Shown here: positions 27,116 to 40,294 of the stretch, piece after piece
Position numbering within the stretch: position 1 is the first letter of the stretch
Layout: the number at the start of each line of letters is the position of its first letter
From: Burkholderiales bacterium RIFCSPHIGHO2_01_FULL_63_240
Lineage (GTDB): Bacteria; Pseudomonadota; Gammaproteobacteria; Burkholderiales; Burkholderiaceae_C
Direction of reading: 5' to 3'
DNA: 64,000 nt
NCBI GenBank assembly: GCA_001770725.1
Contig: MERU01000010.1
Location: forward strand, 1-64,000
Program-made: the position numbers and the translations under genes
Notes under the pieces: model-generated
What the model saw: the letters and a program-made list of their open reading frames with translations, nothing else
What the model was told of the DNA's origin: nothing
Databases searched by the model: none

Positions 27116-29431
27116 TCAGGGCCGGCCGACAAAGAGCATCACCGTCGGGCCGATGCGTGGGCTGTGCAACAGCGCCGCGTAGATCGGCCCGATCGCCGTG
27201 TCCGCGCCCAGGTAGACGCTCATGCCCTGCCGGCTGACGCCCGCGGCATAGGCATCCTTGCGGTCCCAGGCGCGGCCAGACTCCAGGCTGACGCCCAGGA
27301 AGGTGCCGCTGGTCAGCGGTGAAGGCACCAGCCGGACCTGGTAGCCGATGCGCGCCAGCGCCACCTGCTGGCCACTGACCTGGAAGGGCCCGTAGCCCGA
27401 CAGCTGCTGGAAGCCCCCCAGGCCGTTGCGCGGCACCAGCGACTCCACGCCATCGGACAGGTTCACGCGACCGAGGGCGCTGAACGTGTGCACGCCCCAG
27501 GACTTGGCCCACTGCCCCTGCAGGTCAACGCGTCGCACGAAGCCGTCCTGGAATTGCGGGTCGCGGCTGTCTCGGTGGCCCTGCATCCATTGCCCCTCGA
27601 CGCGCCAGCCACGCATCGGAAAGAAAGCGTGGTCGAGCTGATCGAAGATCACCTTCAGGCGCAGCCCCCGCTCGTGCCAGCGCTCCGTCTGCAGCGGGCG
27701 CACGCCGCGCAGCGACTCCAGCCGGCTGCTGACCAGGGTCGGGTCATCGTGCCAGGCCTCGTTGACCAGGCCGAAGCGGATCTCGCCGAGCTCGCGCCAG
27801 TTCATGCCCAGATCGAGGTTGGCGCCGATGATGCGGCGGCTGACCGTCGCATCGGGGTTTTCTTCCGGCACAAGGTGGTAGTCGAGCTTGTGGCGCTCCA
27901 CCCTGCCCTGCAGCGCCACGAAGCCCTCCAGGCCATCGGGCAGGCGCAGGTTCATGGGCCGATACCACTCCGAGCGGATGGCCGGGCTGGTGCCGATGCG
28001 CACGAAGTTGCGCCACTCGCTGCCCGAGGCGTCCAGCCAGTGACGGTTGTGCACCAGCTTGAGGTTGAAGACGCTGCGGCCGCGGTTGTCGGCGCTGAAG
28101 TCCATGCCCACCTGGAGGTAGTCGGGACCCCAGGGCTTGTCCTGCAGGTCGAAGACCAGGCCGCGCTCGCCATCGGGCGTTCGCACCAGGCGGTAGTCGG
28201 TGCGCAGGTAGTCGCCGGAGGCCGCCAGGCTGGTGAGGTCGCGCTCCGCATGGGCCACGCTGAAGGCCTCGCCGGGCTGGGACTTCAGCAAGTCGGGCCG
28301 GTTCTCGGGGTGCGTGATGTCCGAGCCCTCGAAGCGCACGAAATCCAGCTTCGTGGGCTGCAAGGCCTTCTGCTTGCGCAGGGCCTGCCACTGGGCATAG
28401 GCCTCGGGCGAGAGCTTGAGGTCCTGCATGCGCAGCACCAGGGCTTCGGCCTGCAGCTCGCCCAGGCGCATCAGGTCGATGGCGCGGTCGAAATCGCCCG
28501 AGGTCAGGCCCTCGAGCTTCGGCGCGATCAGCACGTCCTGCGGCCCCAGCGACTGCAGGCTGCGCTGCACGTTCTGCTCGGTCAGGATGTTGATCATCTG
28601 GGCTGTCACGCCCGTGATCGAGGCCAGCGTGTCGCGACCCGACAGGGGCGTGCCGATGTTGACGGCGATGACGCGCTCGGCCCCCATCTGCCTGATGACG
28701 TCCACGGGCAGGTTGTTGACCAGGCCACCGTCGCCCAGGATGCGGCCATCGACCTCGGTGGGCGCGAACACGCCCGGCACCGACATGCTGCTGCGCAGCG
28801 CGCGGGCCAGGTCGCCCGACTCCATCACCACAGCCTGGCCGGTTTCCATGTCGGTGGCGATGGCCCGAAACGGCGTGGGCAGGTCGTCGAAGTCCTGCAC
28901 CTGGGTGGCGCCCAGGGTCATGCGCCGCAGGTGCGACTCCAGCACCCGGCTGGAGACGGCGCCCAGCGGCGCGGTCAGGCCGTCGGAGCGGATGCCGAAC
29001 TCCAGCAGCGGCGAGACCTCGAAGTCCTGCTCCTTGCGGCGCTGCGACAGGTCCTGGCGGTTGACCCGCAAGGCGAAGGCACCGATCCAGTCCAGGCGCT
29101 TGACCTCGTCCTCGATTTCAGAGGCGGTCAGCCCCGCGGCGTAGAGCCCGCCCACGATGGCGCCCATGGAGGTCCCGGCGATGAGGTCGACCGGGATGCG
29201 CTCGCGCTCGAGCACCTTGAGCACACCGACGTGGGCCAGCCCCCGAGCCCCGCCTCCCGACAGCACCAGCCCGACACGGGCGCGGGTGGCGTCCCGCAGG
29301 AGCGCCTCCGTCGGGTCGGGCAAAGCGGCCGTTGCCTGCGCCCACGCCACCTGCCCGGCCAACGCCAACGCCAGGGTGCAAAGCAAGGCACACGAGTGAA
29401 GCAGGCGGGCAGGCGCGACGGGGTGTTTCAT
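27116..29431 (-). CDS. Patatin-like phospholipase with BamA-type barrel
   Basis: The 771-residue exported protein has a signal peptide (1-32), then a patatin domain (about 52-250). That domain has the oxyanion GGGARG (59-64), nucleophile GTSMG (Ser88) and the DGGLVNN aspartate. A POTRA-like and beta-barrel region follows (about 310-771). It resembles the PlpD/type V secretion group, in which a surface barrel carries or releases a lipase. Start at 29429-29431 (MKHPVAPARLL) begins the signal peptide. It is convergent with cheB. Activity is presumed from the intact Ser-Asp dyad. Confidence 0.88.
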   Translation of the reverse strand: MKHPVAPARLLHSCALLCTLALALAGQVAWAQATAALPDPTEALLRDATRARVGLVLSGGGARGLAHVGVLKVLERERIPVDLIAGTSMGAIVGGLYAAGLTASEIEDEVKRLDWIGAFALRVNRQDLSQRRKEQDFEVSPLLEFGIRSDGLTAPLGAVSSRVLESHLRRMTLGATQVQDFDDLPTPFRAIATDMETGQAVVMESGDLARALRSSMSVPGVFAPTEVDGRILGDGGLVNNLPVDVIRQMGAERVIAVNIGTPLSGRDTLASITGVTAQMINILTEQNVQRSLQSLGPQDVLIAPKLEGLTSGDFDRAIDLMRLGELQAEALVLRMQDLKLSPEAYAQWQALRKQKALQPTKLDFVRFEGSDITHPENRPDLLKSQPGEAFSVAHAERDLTSLAASGDYLRTDYRLVRTPDGERGLVFDLQDKPWGPDYLQVGMDFSADNRGRSVFNLKLVHNRHWLDASGSEWRNFVRIGTSPAIRSEWYRPMNLRLPDGLEGFVALQGRVERHKLDYHLVPEENPDATVSRRIIGANLDLGMNWRELGEIRFGLVNEAWHDDPTLVSSRLESLRGVRPLQTERWHERGLRLKVIFDQLDHAFFPMRGWRVEGQWMQGHRDSRDPQFQDGFVRRVDLQGQWAKSWGVHTFSALGRVNLSDGVESLVPRNGLGGFQQLSGYGPFQVSGQQVALARIGYQVRLVPSPLTSGTFLGVSLESGRAWDRKDAYAAGVSRQGMSVYLGADTAIGPIYAALLHSPRIGPTVMLFVGRP

Positions 29432-29590
29432 CGGGTCAATGACAGGCAATGCGAACGATTGTGCCGCATCAAACCCGGCCACCAAGCCACAGCCAACAGC
29501 CCCCACCCCTTGATCTGCATCAGGACGCCACGGCCCGAACAGGCGTCAGATGGAGCCTGTCAGTAACACCCCCGCACAGGAGAGACCACC

Positions 29591-29758
29591 ATGCACGCCT
29601 GGATCGACTTCTTGACCACCGACTACGGCATCCTGAGCCTGCTGTCCATCGCCGCCATGCTGGGTGGTCTGGGCTACTTCCTGTACTACGTCAGCAAGCA
29701 CGTCAAGGAAGACACCGAGCGCCACGACCGCCTGCTGCGCGAGGCCGGCAAGCTCTGA
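29591..29758 (+). CDS. DUF3149-like small membrane protein
   Basis: A 55-residue protein with one transmembrane helix (about 14-34, ILSLLSIAAMLGGLGYFLYYV) and a charged C-terminal tail (SKHVKEDTERHDRLLREAGKL). AGGAG is well placed upstream at 29578-29584. It fits the short single-helix DUF3149 proteins of Burkholderiales, whose function is unknown. A terminator follows at 29806. Confidence 0.75.
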   Translation: MHAWIDFLTTDYGILSLLSIAAMLGGLGYFLYYVSKHVKEDTERHDRLLREAGKL

Positions 29759-29805
29759 GCCGAACCCGCATGCCGCGTTTTGGCGCGGTGTGGCGTTCAA
29801 AAAAG

Positions 29806-29833
29806 ACAAAGGCCGCTTTTCAGCGGCCTTTGT
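29806..29833. terminator. Bidirectional terminator between DUF3149 gene and groEL
   Basis: An 11-bp stem ACAAAGGCCGC with its complement and loop TTTTCA. T-rich on both sides, so it can end the small + gene and the groESL operon on the - strand. Confidence 0.8.
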
Positions 29834-29885
29834 GCTTTGCAGCGGGGCAGGCACCTCACCGAAGCGAGGTGCCTGGCTCAGGCAT

Positions 29886-31547
<1,662 letters not shown>

Positions 31548-31564
31548 TCAGTGTGAGGGGGGGC

Positions 31565-31855
31565 TTACTTGGCGATGACGGCGAAGAGGTCTTCTTCGCG
31601 CATGACCAGCAGCTCGTCGCCATCGACCTTGACGGTCTGGCCGGAGTACTTGCCGAACAGGACGCGGTCGCCGACGGCGACGTTCAGGGCCACGAAGTCG
31701 CCCTTGTCGTTGCGCTTGCCCGGGCCGACGGCCAGGACTTCGCCCTGGTCGGGCTTCTCGGTGGCGGCGTCAGGGATGAAGATGCCGGAGGCGGTCTTGG
31801 TTTCGCTTTCCAGGCGCTTGACGATCACGCGATCGTGCAGAGGACGCAGTTTCAT
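31565..31855 (-). CDS. groES: Co-chaperonin GroES
   Basis: A 96-residue cap of the GroEL chamber: [18 protein letters not shown], a mobile loop around [17 protein letters not shown], and [23 protein letters not shown] precedes the ATG. The leader of about 140 bases leads back to the CIRCE promoter at 32000-32056. Confidence 0.98.
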   Translation of the reverse strand: MKLRPLHDRVIVKRLESETKTASGIFIPDAATEKPDQGEVLAVGPGKRNDKGDFVALNVAVGDRVLFGKYSGQTVKVDGDELLVMREEDLFAVIAK

Positions 31856-31999
31856 GGCTTCTCCTGTCTAGGGGACAACAGTGTGGGTTGGCAAGCGCTT
31901 ACGCGTGAGTGGTTGCTCACATCGAAGCTGTTTTTTCGGGTCTCGCCCACCTTGGGAGTCGGCTGCTGGAGCGGATTCCCGGGTGGTTCGGCAGGCATG

Positions 32000-32056
32000 T
32001 TAGCACTCACCGATATCGAGTGCTAATGATTATATGGACATGCCTGCTGGTTTCAA
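32000..32056 (-). promoter_or_regulatory. groESL sigma-70 promoter with CIRCE operator
   Basis: A perfect CIRCE palindrome TTAGCACTC-N9-GAGTGCTAA occupies 32000-32026. Reading on the - strand, TTGAAA (32051-32056), a 16-base spacer and TATAAT (32029-32034) lie just upstream, so transcription should start inside the operator. This is classic HrcA repression of groESL. No hrcA gene is in the window. Confidence 0.95.
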
Positions 32057-32072
32057 GGGGGCGGTGACGCCT

Positions 32073-32832
32073 TCATTTCACCGCCGCGTTCCCACCATCC
32101 GCAAACAGCGCCGTCCCCGCGACGAAGCTCGCCAGCGGGCTGACCAGGAACAGGGCCGCGGCGGCGATTTCCTCAGGGCGGGCGATGCGCTTGACCGCGT
32201 GCAGCCCAGCCGCCCAGTCCTTCTGTGCCTGGTCGCCTGCCATGTCGGTGTCCACCCCACCTGGCAACAAGGCGTTGGCCCGGATGCCCTGGGCCGCGTG
32301 GTCGGCGGTGATGCCCTTGACCAGGCCCATCAGCCCCGCCTTGGCCGCTCCGTAGGCCGCCATGCCCGGCAGGCCCACGCTCGTGCCCACGAAGCTGGAG
32401 GTGAAGACGATCGCGCCCCCGCCACGCGCCAGCATCGCCGGGATCTGCCTGCGCGCGCCCAGGTAGGCCGAGCTCAGGTTGGTGTCGAGGACTTGCCACC
32501 ACGCGTGCGGCTCGATTTCGCTCAAGGGCCCGATCGGCCCCACCACCCCGGCGTTGTTGATGGCGATGTCAAGCCCGCCAAACGCTCGCACGGCCGTGTC
32601 GACCAGCCTGGCGTGCGTCGTCCAGCACGACATCGCCGGCCACCGCCACGGCCTCGCCCCCCGAATGCCTCAGCGCCATCGCGGCCGCGTTCAAGGCCCC
32701 CTCGTCGCGGGCGTTCATCACCACCGCTGCCCCGTGTTCCGCCAGCATCCGGGCCGTGGCCAGCCCGATGCCTCGGGACGCCCCCGTCACGATGGCCACC
32801 TTGCCTGCGAGCATCGCCTTGTTCTTGTCCAT
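32073..32832 (-). pseudogene. SDR-family oxidoreductase, frameshifted
   Basis: The N-terminal part, from the ATG at 32830-32832, gives [19 protein letters not shown] and continues through RGIG to [11 protein letters not shown]. The remainder continues in another frame from about 32615 as [28 protein letters not shown], the catalytic YGAAK and the C-terminal ADGG. One missing or extra base near 32610-32630 joins the two into a normal SDR of about 250 residues. With the frameshift the protein stops early and loses its catalytic Tyr/Lys. It may be a true pseudogene or a sequencing error. Substrate is unknown. It lies downstream of the groESL promoter on the same strand but reads toward it. Confidence 0.75.
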
Positions 32833-33023
32833 GTGCGCTCCTTCGATGATGTGCATGTCAGGCGGCACTCTAGGAAGGCAGCGGCACCCAGGCACTCTGT
32901 TTCTTGCCTGGTGCAAGATCGGCCACGTGAACCAGGAGGCAAGGCAAGAAACGGATCGTCAAACCAGGGCACCTCGGTTTAAAAGCTTTCCCATCACCAC
33001 ACGAGCGCGCACGAAGAGCCCCG

Positions 33024-33902
33024 ATGCACCCGCCCCCTCGCCCCCCGTCGCCGACCTCCCGCAGCGCCCAGGCCATCGCCCAAGCCTGCCGCCTGATCGA
33101 AGCGTCATCGGAGCCCCCATGCCTGCCGGAGCTGGCGGCAGCGGTCGGCCTGAGCCCCTCGCACTTTCACCGCCAGTTCAAGGCCGTCACCGGCCTGACC
33201 CCGAAGGCCTATGCAATGGGGCACCGGGCGCAGGCCCTGCGCGAATCGCTGACCGAGCCCGGCAGCACGATCACCCAGGCGATCTACGACGCCGGCTACA
33301 ACTCGAACAGCCGCTTCTACGAGAAGTCCACCGAGACCCTGGGCATGACGGCCAGCGCCTATCGCAGCGGGGGCGCAGGCGAGGCCATCGACTTCGCGGT
33401 GGCGGCGTGCAGCCTGGGCGCCATCCTCGTGGCCTGCAGCGCCAAGGGCGTGTGCGCCGTGCTGCTGGGAGACGACCCGGATGCCCTGGCGCGCGAGCTC
33501 CAGGACCGCTTCCCACAAGCTCGGCTTCGCGGCGATGACCTGCGATTCGCCAAGCTGGTGGCCCTGGTCGTGGGTTTTGTCGAAGCGCCTCGCATCGGCC
33601 TGGACCTGCCCCTGGACATCCGAGGCACGGCCTTTCAGCAACGGGTCTGGCAGGCCTTGAGAGAGATTCCGCCCGGCCAGACCGCCAGCTACGCGGACAT
33701 CGCCCAGCGCATCGGCTCGCCCAAGGCGGCGCGCGCGGTGGCCCGGGCCTGCGCCGCCAACCACATCGCGGTCGCCATCCCCTGCCACCGGGTGGTGCGC
33801 ACGGACGGATCGATCTCCGGGTATCGCTGGGGCGTGGAGCGCAAACAGGCGCTGCTGTCGATGGAGAAAGAGCCCGCATGGCTTTGCCTATCGCCGCCAT
33901 GA
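33024..33902 (+). CDS. Ada-like AraC regulator/O6-alkylguanine-DNA methyltransferase, lacking the N-terminal domain
   Basis: A 292-residue protein. An AraC-type DNA-binding domain (about 18-110, LPELAAAVGLSPSHFHRQFK and NSNSRFYEKSTETLGM) is followed by a ribonuclease-like linker domain and the methyltransferase domain. The acceptor cysteine is in AIPCHRVV, with an RAVARACAANH helix before it. E. coli Ada has an extra N-terminal zinc domain whose Cys takes methyl groups from phosphotriesters and switches on activation; that domain is absent here. It can repair O6-methylguanine, but how it would be switched into an activator is unclear. It is followed by katG in the same direction. Confidence 0.87.
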   Translation: MHPPPRPPSPTSRSAQAIAQACRLIEASSEPPCLPELAAAVGLSPSHFHRQFKAVTGLTPKAYAMGHRAQALRESLTEPGSTITQAIYDAGYNSNSRFYEKSTETLGMTASAYRSGGAGEAIDFAVAACSLGAILVACSAKGVCAVLLGDDPDALARELQDRFPQARLRGDDLRFAKLVALVVGFVEAPRIGLDLPLDIRGTAFQQRVWQALREIPPGQTASYADIAQRIGSPKAARAVARACAANHIAVAIPCHRVVRTDGSISGYRWGVERKQALLSMEKEPAWLCLSPP

Positions 33903-33913
33903 AAAAAGTTGGA

Positions 33914-36186
<2,273 letters not shown>

Positions 36187-36336
36187 GCACGGCGCCTGGC
36201 GCGGGTGGTGGTGCGCCGCCACCCGCGCAACGCCCCCCCGAGCATGGGAGGGCGGCCGAGAACCCGGGTACACAGGGACGCCTTTTTGGTGCAGGATCTC
36301 CAGTCGTTTTCCTGGTGCCCCGCCCATCGCCCGTTC

Positions 36337-37503
36337 ATGTCCCAGCCCACGCCTCCCAACATCTTCAGCCGCCCGGCCCCGGTCAGCCCGATCAACTTGG
36401 TGATGGAAGAGAAGCTGATCCTCTCTCTGTTCCAGCAAGGCCGCCTTCAGGAAGCTGAAAGGGCAGCCAGTTCGCTGACCAAGCGCGCGCCACAACATGG
36501 GTTCGGCTGGAAGGCCCTCGGCCTGATCCTCAGCCGACAAGACCGCAAGAACGAAGCCTTGCCCGCGATGCAGCAGGCGGCCAAGCTCATGCCGCGTGAC
36601 GCGGAAGCCTTCAACAACCTGGGCTCGCTCTTCGAGGAGGCCCATCAGCTGGATTTCGCACAGGCGTGCTACGAGCACGCTGCAACCGTCAACCCGAACT
36701 TCCAGCCTGCGCAGCAAAACCTGGCTCGCATGATCGACATCCAGGATCACCCAGCGGAATTGCTGCGCCTGCTCCAGCGTGAACTCGAGAAGAATCCAGA
36801 CGACGAATACACCCGCCACCGGGTGAACATGTTGGCCCGGCATCAAACCGACTCGGCCCCCAAGGAGTACGTCACCAAGCTGTTTGATCATTACGCCGAT
36901 TACTTTGATCAACACCTGCAGGAAAGCCTGGGTTACCGGGTGCCATTCGACATCGTTGCCCTGATCGACCAACATGCGCCCACGCAGGATGCATGGCGCG
37001 TGCTGGACCTGGGCTGCGGCACAGGCCTGGTGGGCGAAGCTTTCGCGGGGCGGCCACACTCACTCGTGGGCATCGACCTGTCTGAGAAGATGCTCGCCAG
37101 GGCTCGGGCAAGAGGTCGCTACACGCACCTCGCGTGCACCGACGTCCTTGAGCACATGCAGCAAGCCGAGGCCGCCAGCACGGATGCGATCATCGCGGCA
37201 GACGTCTTCATCTACGTCGGCAAGCTCGACGAACTGATCGCGCAGGCACACCGAGTGCTGTCTCCAGGTGGGCTGCTTGCCTTCTCCGTGGAAGACATGG
37301 CGGCCGCGGAAGAGCCTGCGACGCAGGAAGACCTGCAACGTGGGCACAGGCTGGAAACCTCCGGCCGATACAGCCACTCAAACGAACACCTGCGCAACCT
37401 GGCCCAGCTTCACGGCTTCAAGTCGCTCGCACACGAGGCCACCAACATCCGGCTGAACAAGGGCAAGCCCACCCCAGGTCACCTCGTGATCTGGCAACGC
37501 TGA
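36337..37503 (+). CDS. TPR-repeat SAM-dependent methyltransferase
   Basis: A 388-residue cytoplasmic protein. Tetratricopeptide repeats cover about 25-150 (GRLQEAERAASSL, AFNNLGSLFEEAHQLDFAQACYEHA). A class I methyltransferase domain follows (about 195-340) with SAM motif VLDLGCGTGLVGEAFAG, GIDLSEKMLARA and AADVFIYVG. It resembles the family of TPR/UbiE-like proteins often misannotated as NoeA; the substrate is not predictable. The start at MSQPTPP (36337) is chosen for the family-like N-terminus, although the frame is open upstream to 36205. Confidence 0.8.
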   Translation: MSQPTPPNIFSRPAPVSPINLVMEEKLILSLFQQGRLQEAERAASSLTKRAPQHGFGWKALGLILSRQDRKNEALPAMQQAAKLMPRDAEAFNNLGSLFEEAHQLDFAQACYEHAATVNPNFQPAQQNLARMIDIQDHPAELLRLLQRELEKNPDDEYTRHRVNMLARHQTDSAPKEYVTKLFDHYADYFDQHLQESLGYRVPFDIVALIDQHAPTQDAWRVLDLGCGTGLVGEAFAGRPHSLVGIDLSEKMLARARARGRYTHLACTDVLEHMQQAEAASTDAIIAADVFIYVGKLDELIAQAHRVLSPGGLLAFSVEDMAAAEEPATQEDLQRGHRLETSGRYSHSNEHLRNLAQLHGFKSLAHEATNIRLNKGKPTPGHLVIWQR

Positions 37504-37515
37504 TCTGAACTCGCC

Positions 37516-37535
37516 TGACGCACCCAGGTGCGTCA
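37516..37535. terminator. Hairpin between convergent genes
   Basis: TGACGCACC and its complement form a perfect 9-bp stem with a 2-base loop, overlapping the stop codon of the hydrolase gene. There is no T run, so termination is uncertain. Confidence 0.4.
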
Positions 37536-38786
37536 CCGACCGCTCGATGCCACCTCTTCCCACGACTTCAGGATCTGCACCAGCGCGGGCCGCCTGAGTC
37601 GATCGACCTCGACCAGCAGCCCGTGGCGGGCATCGGGCAGGCGCCAGCCCATGCAACGCCCAGGCGCATCGGCTGGCTTGCCCGCGTTGACGTTGTCACA
37701 AAATTCGCGTTGGGCTTCGGGCTCGACCACGGTGTCCTGCCCCCCTTGCAGCACCAGCACCGGCACGGTGATGCGCGCCGCCCCAGGCCCACGGGCCTGG
37801 GCCGCACCCGAGCAGGCCTCGTTCACCCAACCCAGCGTTGCCCCCGCCACACGCGCGTCTTCGTGGCCACAATGCTCACCCTCGCAACGTGAGGCGCGAT
37901 TGGACCAGCGCACATCGTGGCGAACAACGCTGTGGGTCTGGGGGTGGCTGGAGCGGTCCAGCATCTCGCGGTAGCGGCGCCACTCCTGCTCGAACGTGCC
38001 GCCCTGCACCCGCGTCGTTGAAAGACCAGGCCAGTCAAAAAAGAAGGGCATGCTGCCCTCGTGACACCAACGACGCAGGGCCCGATCTCCCCAACGGGTC
38101 GAATCCGACGGGGCCACCGTGGGCTCCATCATCGGCGTGACAAAGGCCGCCGCCACGAAAGGTGTTTCAGCCCCGTGGCGCGCAAGGTGCAACGCCGAAA
38201 CGGCGCCACCCATCGAGTGCGCCAGCAACACCAGTGGCCGTTCGGCACGTGGCGGATCTTCACGTGAGCGCCGCACGTGCGCAATGAACCGATCGAGGTC
38301 GGTCACCAAGCTGTCGAAGCGATCAACGTGGCCTTTGTCGCGCCCATCTTCACCCTCGATGAGCCGGCTGGAGAAGCCCTGGTTGCGATGGTCATGGACG
38401 TAGACGGACCAGCCGTTGCGCAACAGGTCATGGATGACCTCTTGGTAGATGACCAGCCCTTCCGTGAAGCCCGGCACGATGACGACGGCGCCCTTTTCGG
38501 TTTCAGCAGGCAAGACGTAAGAGCGATGGTGGATGCGAACCGGGCGACCGAACCATCCCGCCGGTGCGCCATCGAAGTGCCCCACTTCCAGCTGCGACAG
38601 GGCGACGTTGGCCTGCTCGATGGTCTCCCACCCTTGCCCGGCGAACCGCGTTTCGTCGACGACAGGGTGGCGCGCGGTGGCCTCGGGCGAGGCCAGCAGG
38701 ACCGGCCAGGGCTCACTTGCACCAGCCCTGCTCACCGACAAGCACAGCACGGCTGCGCACATCGCCCGTTGAATCCACACATCCAC
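37533..38786 (-). CDS. Exported alpha/beta hydrolase, lysophospholipase/monoacylglycerol lipase type
   Basis: This 417-residue serine hydrolase has the nucleophile elbow AHSMGG, an early VIVPGFTEG oxyanion region, YVHDHRNQGFSSR, and a late Asp/His pair (QGGQDTVVEP and PDARHGLLVEVDR). These are the serine aminopeptidase S33/lysophospholipase L2 (PldB) features. An N-terminal signal peptide (MCAAVLCLSVSRAGA) suggests export. I place the start at the GTG 38784-38786, seven bases after AGGAG; the ATG at 38762 is the alternative. Several extra cysteines fit a periplasmic, disulfide-bonded protein. Confidence 0.75.
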   Translation of the reverse strand: MDVWIQRAMCAAVLCLSVSRAGASEPWPVLLASPEATARHPVVDETRFAGQGWETIEQANVALSQLEVGHFDGAPAGWFGRPVRIHHRSYVLPAETEKGAVVIVPGFTEGLVIYQEVIHDLLRNGWSVYVHDHRNQGFSSRLIEGEDGRDKGHVDRFDSLVTDLDRFIAHVRRSREDPPRAERPLVLLAHSMGGAVSALHLARHGAETPFVAAAFVTPMMEPTVAPSDSTRWGDRALRRWCHEGSMPFFFDWPGLSTTRVQGGTFEQEWRRYREMLDRSSHPQTHSVVRHDVRWSNRASRCEGEHCGHEDARVAGATLGWVNEACSGAAQARGPGAARITVPVLVLQGGQDTVVEPEAQREFCDNVNAGKPADAPGRCMGWRLPDARHGLLVEVDRLRRPALVQILKSWEEVASSGR

Positions 38787-38885
38787 CGCATCGCTCCTGG
38801 TCTCGACCTGCTCGTCCTGGAGATGATGCCCTAGTTCCGTTTCGCGGCACACGACCGCCATGCAGGGACCGCCTGCATCCATCGC

Positions 38886-39527
38886 TCAAGGTCGCAAGCT
38901 GGCAGCAAGCCGGGTCGGCCAGTGACGCAAACACATCGCCGCCAGCAACAGCGCCAATGGCAGGAGATAGACAGGCGCAGCCCCCACCCGCTTGAGGCAG
39001 GACAGCACGAAGACCAGCCAGATCAGATGGGCGCAGATGCGATGCAAGGCATGCCAGCGCGGCCCGCCCAACCAGCGCACAGCAGCGTCGGAGGATGTCA
39101 GCGCCATCAGCAAGATGGCCACGTAGCCAGCCCCGCCAATCCAACGGCTGGGCAGGGGCGTGAGCTCGGCCCAGAGCGCCGGATCGGACCAGGCTGCCAG
39201 GCACGCGATGGCCACGGCGTGGCAGGCATGCGACGAGGCGAACAGCAGCCCCACCTGGCGTCGGTGCCGCATCAACGCACGACTCAATGGGCTCGGCCAG
39301 CGCTGCCACCAAGCCGACGCGATGAACGCCAGCAGGAACAAAGGCAAGGACAGTCGTGCTGTCACCCGGATGAGGCGCCGAGCTCCATCGGCATCCGGCT
39401 GACTCAGCAGCATCAGCATGCTCAGCAGAACCAGGCCCAACGAGCCCCAGGTCCACAGTCGCCAAGGTGAAGCCGCTGCGGCCGATGCGGATTGCGGCGC
39501 GGACGGTGAAATCGGTGATTCAGGCAT
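38886..39527 (-). CDS. Ferric-reductase-like transmembrane protein
   Basis: The 213-residue integral membrane protein has about five to six helices and paired histidines in FASSHACHAVAIACL and WHALHRICAHLIWLVF. These resemble the b-haem ligands of the ferric reductase/MsrQ superfamily (PF01794). No flavin or NAD domain is attached, so it would need a redox partner. It is divergent from the TetR gene at 39650, which may regulate it. Confidence 0.7.
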   Translation of the reverse strand: MPESPISPSAPQSASAAAASPWRLWTWGSLGLVLLSMLMLLSQPDADGARRLIRVTARLSLPLFLLAFIASAWWQRWPSPLSRALMRHRRQVGLLFASSHACHAVAIACLAAWSDPALWAELTPLPSRWIGGAGYVAILLMALTSSDAAVRWLGGPRWHALHRICAHLIWLVFVLSCLKRVGAAPVYLLPLALLLAAMCLRHWPTRLAASLRP

Positions 39528-39649
39528 GGCGAAGCGGGTGAAGTGGCAATGACCACCATGCTGATCGAGATCGACAAGAGGACGAAGTCAGAATGCGCAG
39601 TGCTTACATTGCGCAGAGCACCCATTGCCAGCCATTTGCGGAAGACACC

Positions 39650-40282
39650 ATGCCAAACGACACGACCAGGCGTTATCACCACGGCAACCTTCGCCAGGCC
39701 GTCATCGACACCGCCCTGCAACTGGCCGACGAGTCGGGCGATGAGCGCATCAGCCTGCGCGAGGTGGCGCGCCGCATTGGCGTGTCATCTGGCGCGCCGT
39801 TCCGGCACTTCGCCGACCACGCAGCCTTGATGACGGCCATCGCCGAAGAAGCCACTGTCCGCTTGCGCCTGATGGTCGATCGCGACCAGCACCAGTCACC
39901 ACCCGCCGCCATCGAGCGGCTGCGGACCCTGGGCCACAGCTTCCTGGCCTGGGCGCTGCAGCACCCCACGTCGTTCAGGCTGGTGTCGGCCAGGCGGCTT
40001 TACGATTTCAACGCTTCACCTGCGTTGAAGTCCCACTTCCAGGCGGTGCGTGAGCGCACCGTCACACTCGTGATGCAGGCCCAGTCCGAAGGCGATCTGC
40101 AACACGACGTTGCCCCCGAGCGTCTGGCGCTCATGCTGCGCAGCGCTGTGTACGGCATGGCGCGCATGCACGTGGACGGGCAACTGGCGCAATGGGGTGT
40201 GGGCCCGCGTGCGGCGCGCCGTGAACTGCAAGCCACGCTAGACGCCCTGATTGACGGCTTTCGCCGAAACAGGCCGCGCTAG
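39650..40282 (+). CDS. TetR/AcrR-family repressor
   Basis: This 210-residue regulator has an N-terminal helix-turn-helix (RYHHGNLRQAVIDTALQLA, then ISLREVARRIGVSSGAPFRHFADHAAL) and a helical ligand-binding domain with a TetR_C-like WALQHPTSFRLVSARRLYDF. The ATG at 39650 (MPNDTTRRYHHGNL) fits the family; an open frame to 39593 exists. The repeated word TGCGCAG around 39596-39622 upstream could be part of an operator. It is divergent from the ferric-reductase-like gene, its most likely target. Confidence 0.88.
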   Translation: MPNDTTRRYHHGNLRQAVIDTALQLADESGDERISLREVARRIGVSSGAPFRHFADHAALMTAIAEEATVRLRLMVDRDQHQSPPAAIERLRTLGHSFLAWALQHPTSFRLVSARRLYDFNASPALKSHFQAVRERTVTLVMQAQSEGDLQHDVAPERLALMLRSAVYGMARMHVDGQLAQWGVGPRAARRELQATLDALIDGFRRNRPR

Positions 40283-40290
40283 CGCGGCCT
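40271..40290. terminator. Hairpin between convergent genes
   Basis: AGGCCGCGC and its complement make a perfect 9-bp stem around TA, containing the TetR stop codon. No T run follows, so it may be a weak or Rho-assisted terminator. Confidence 0.4.
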
Positions 40291-40294
40291 GGGC

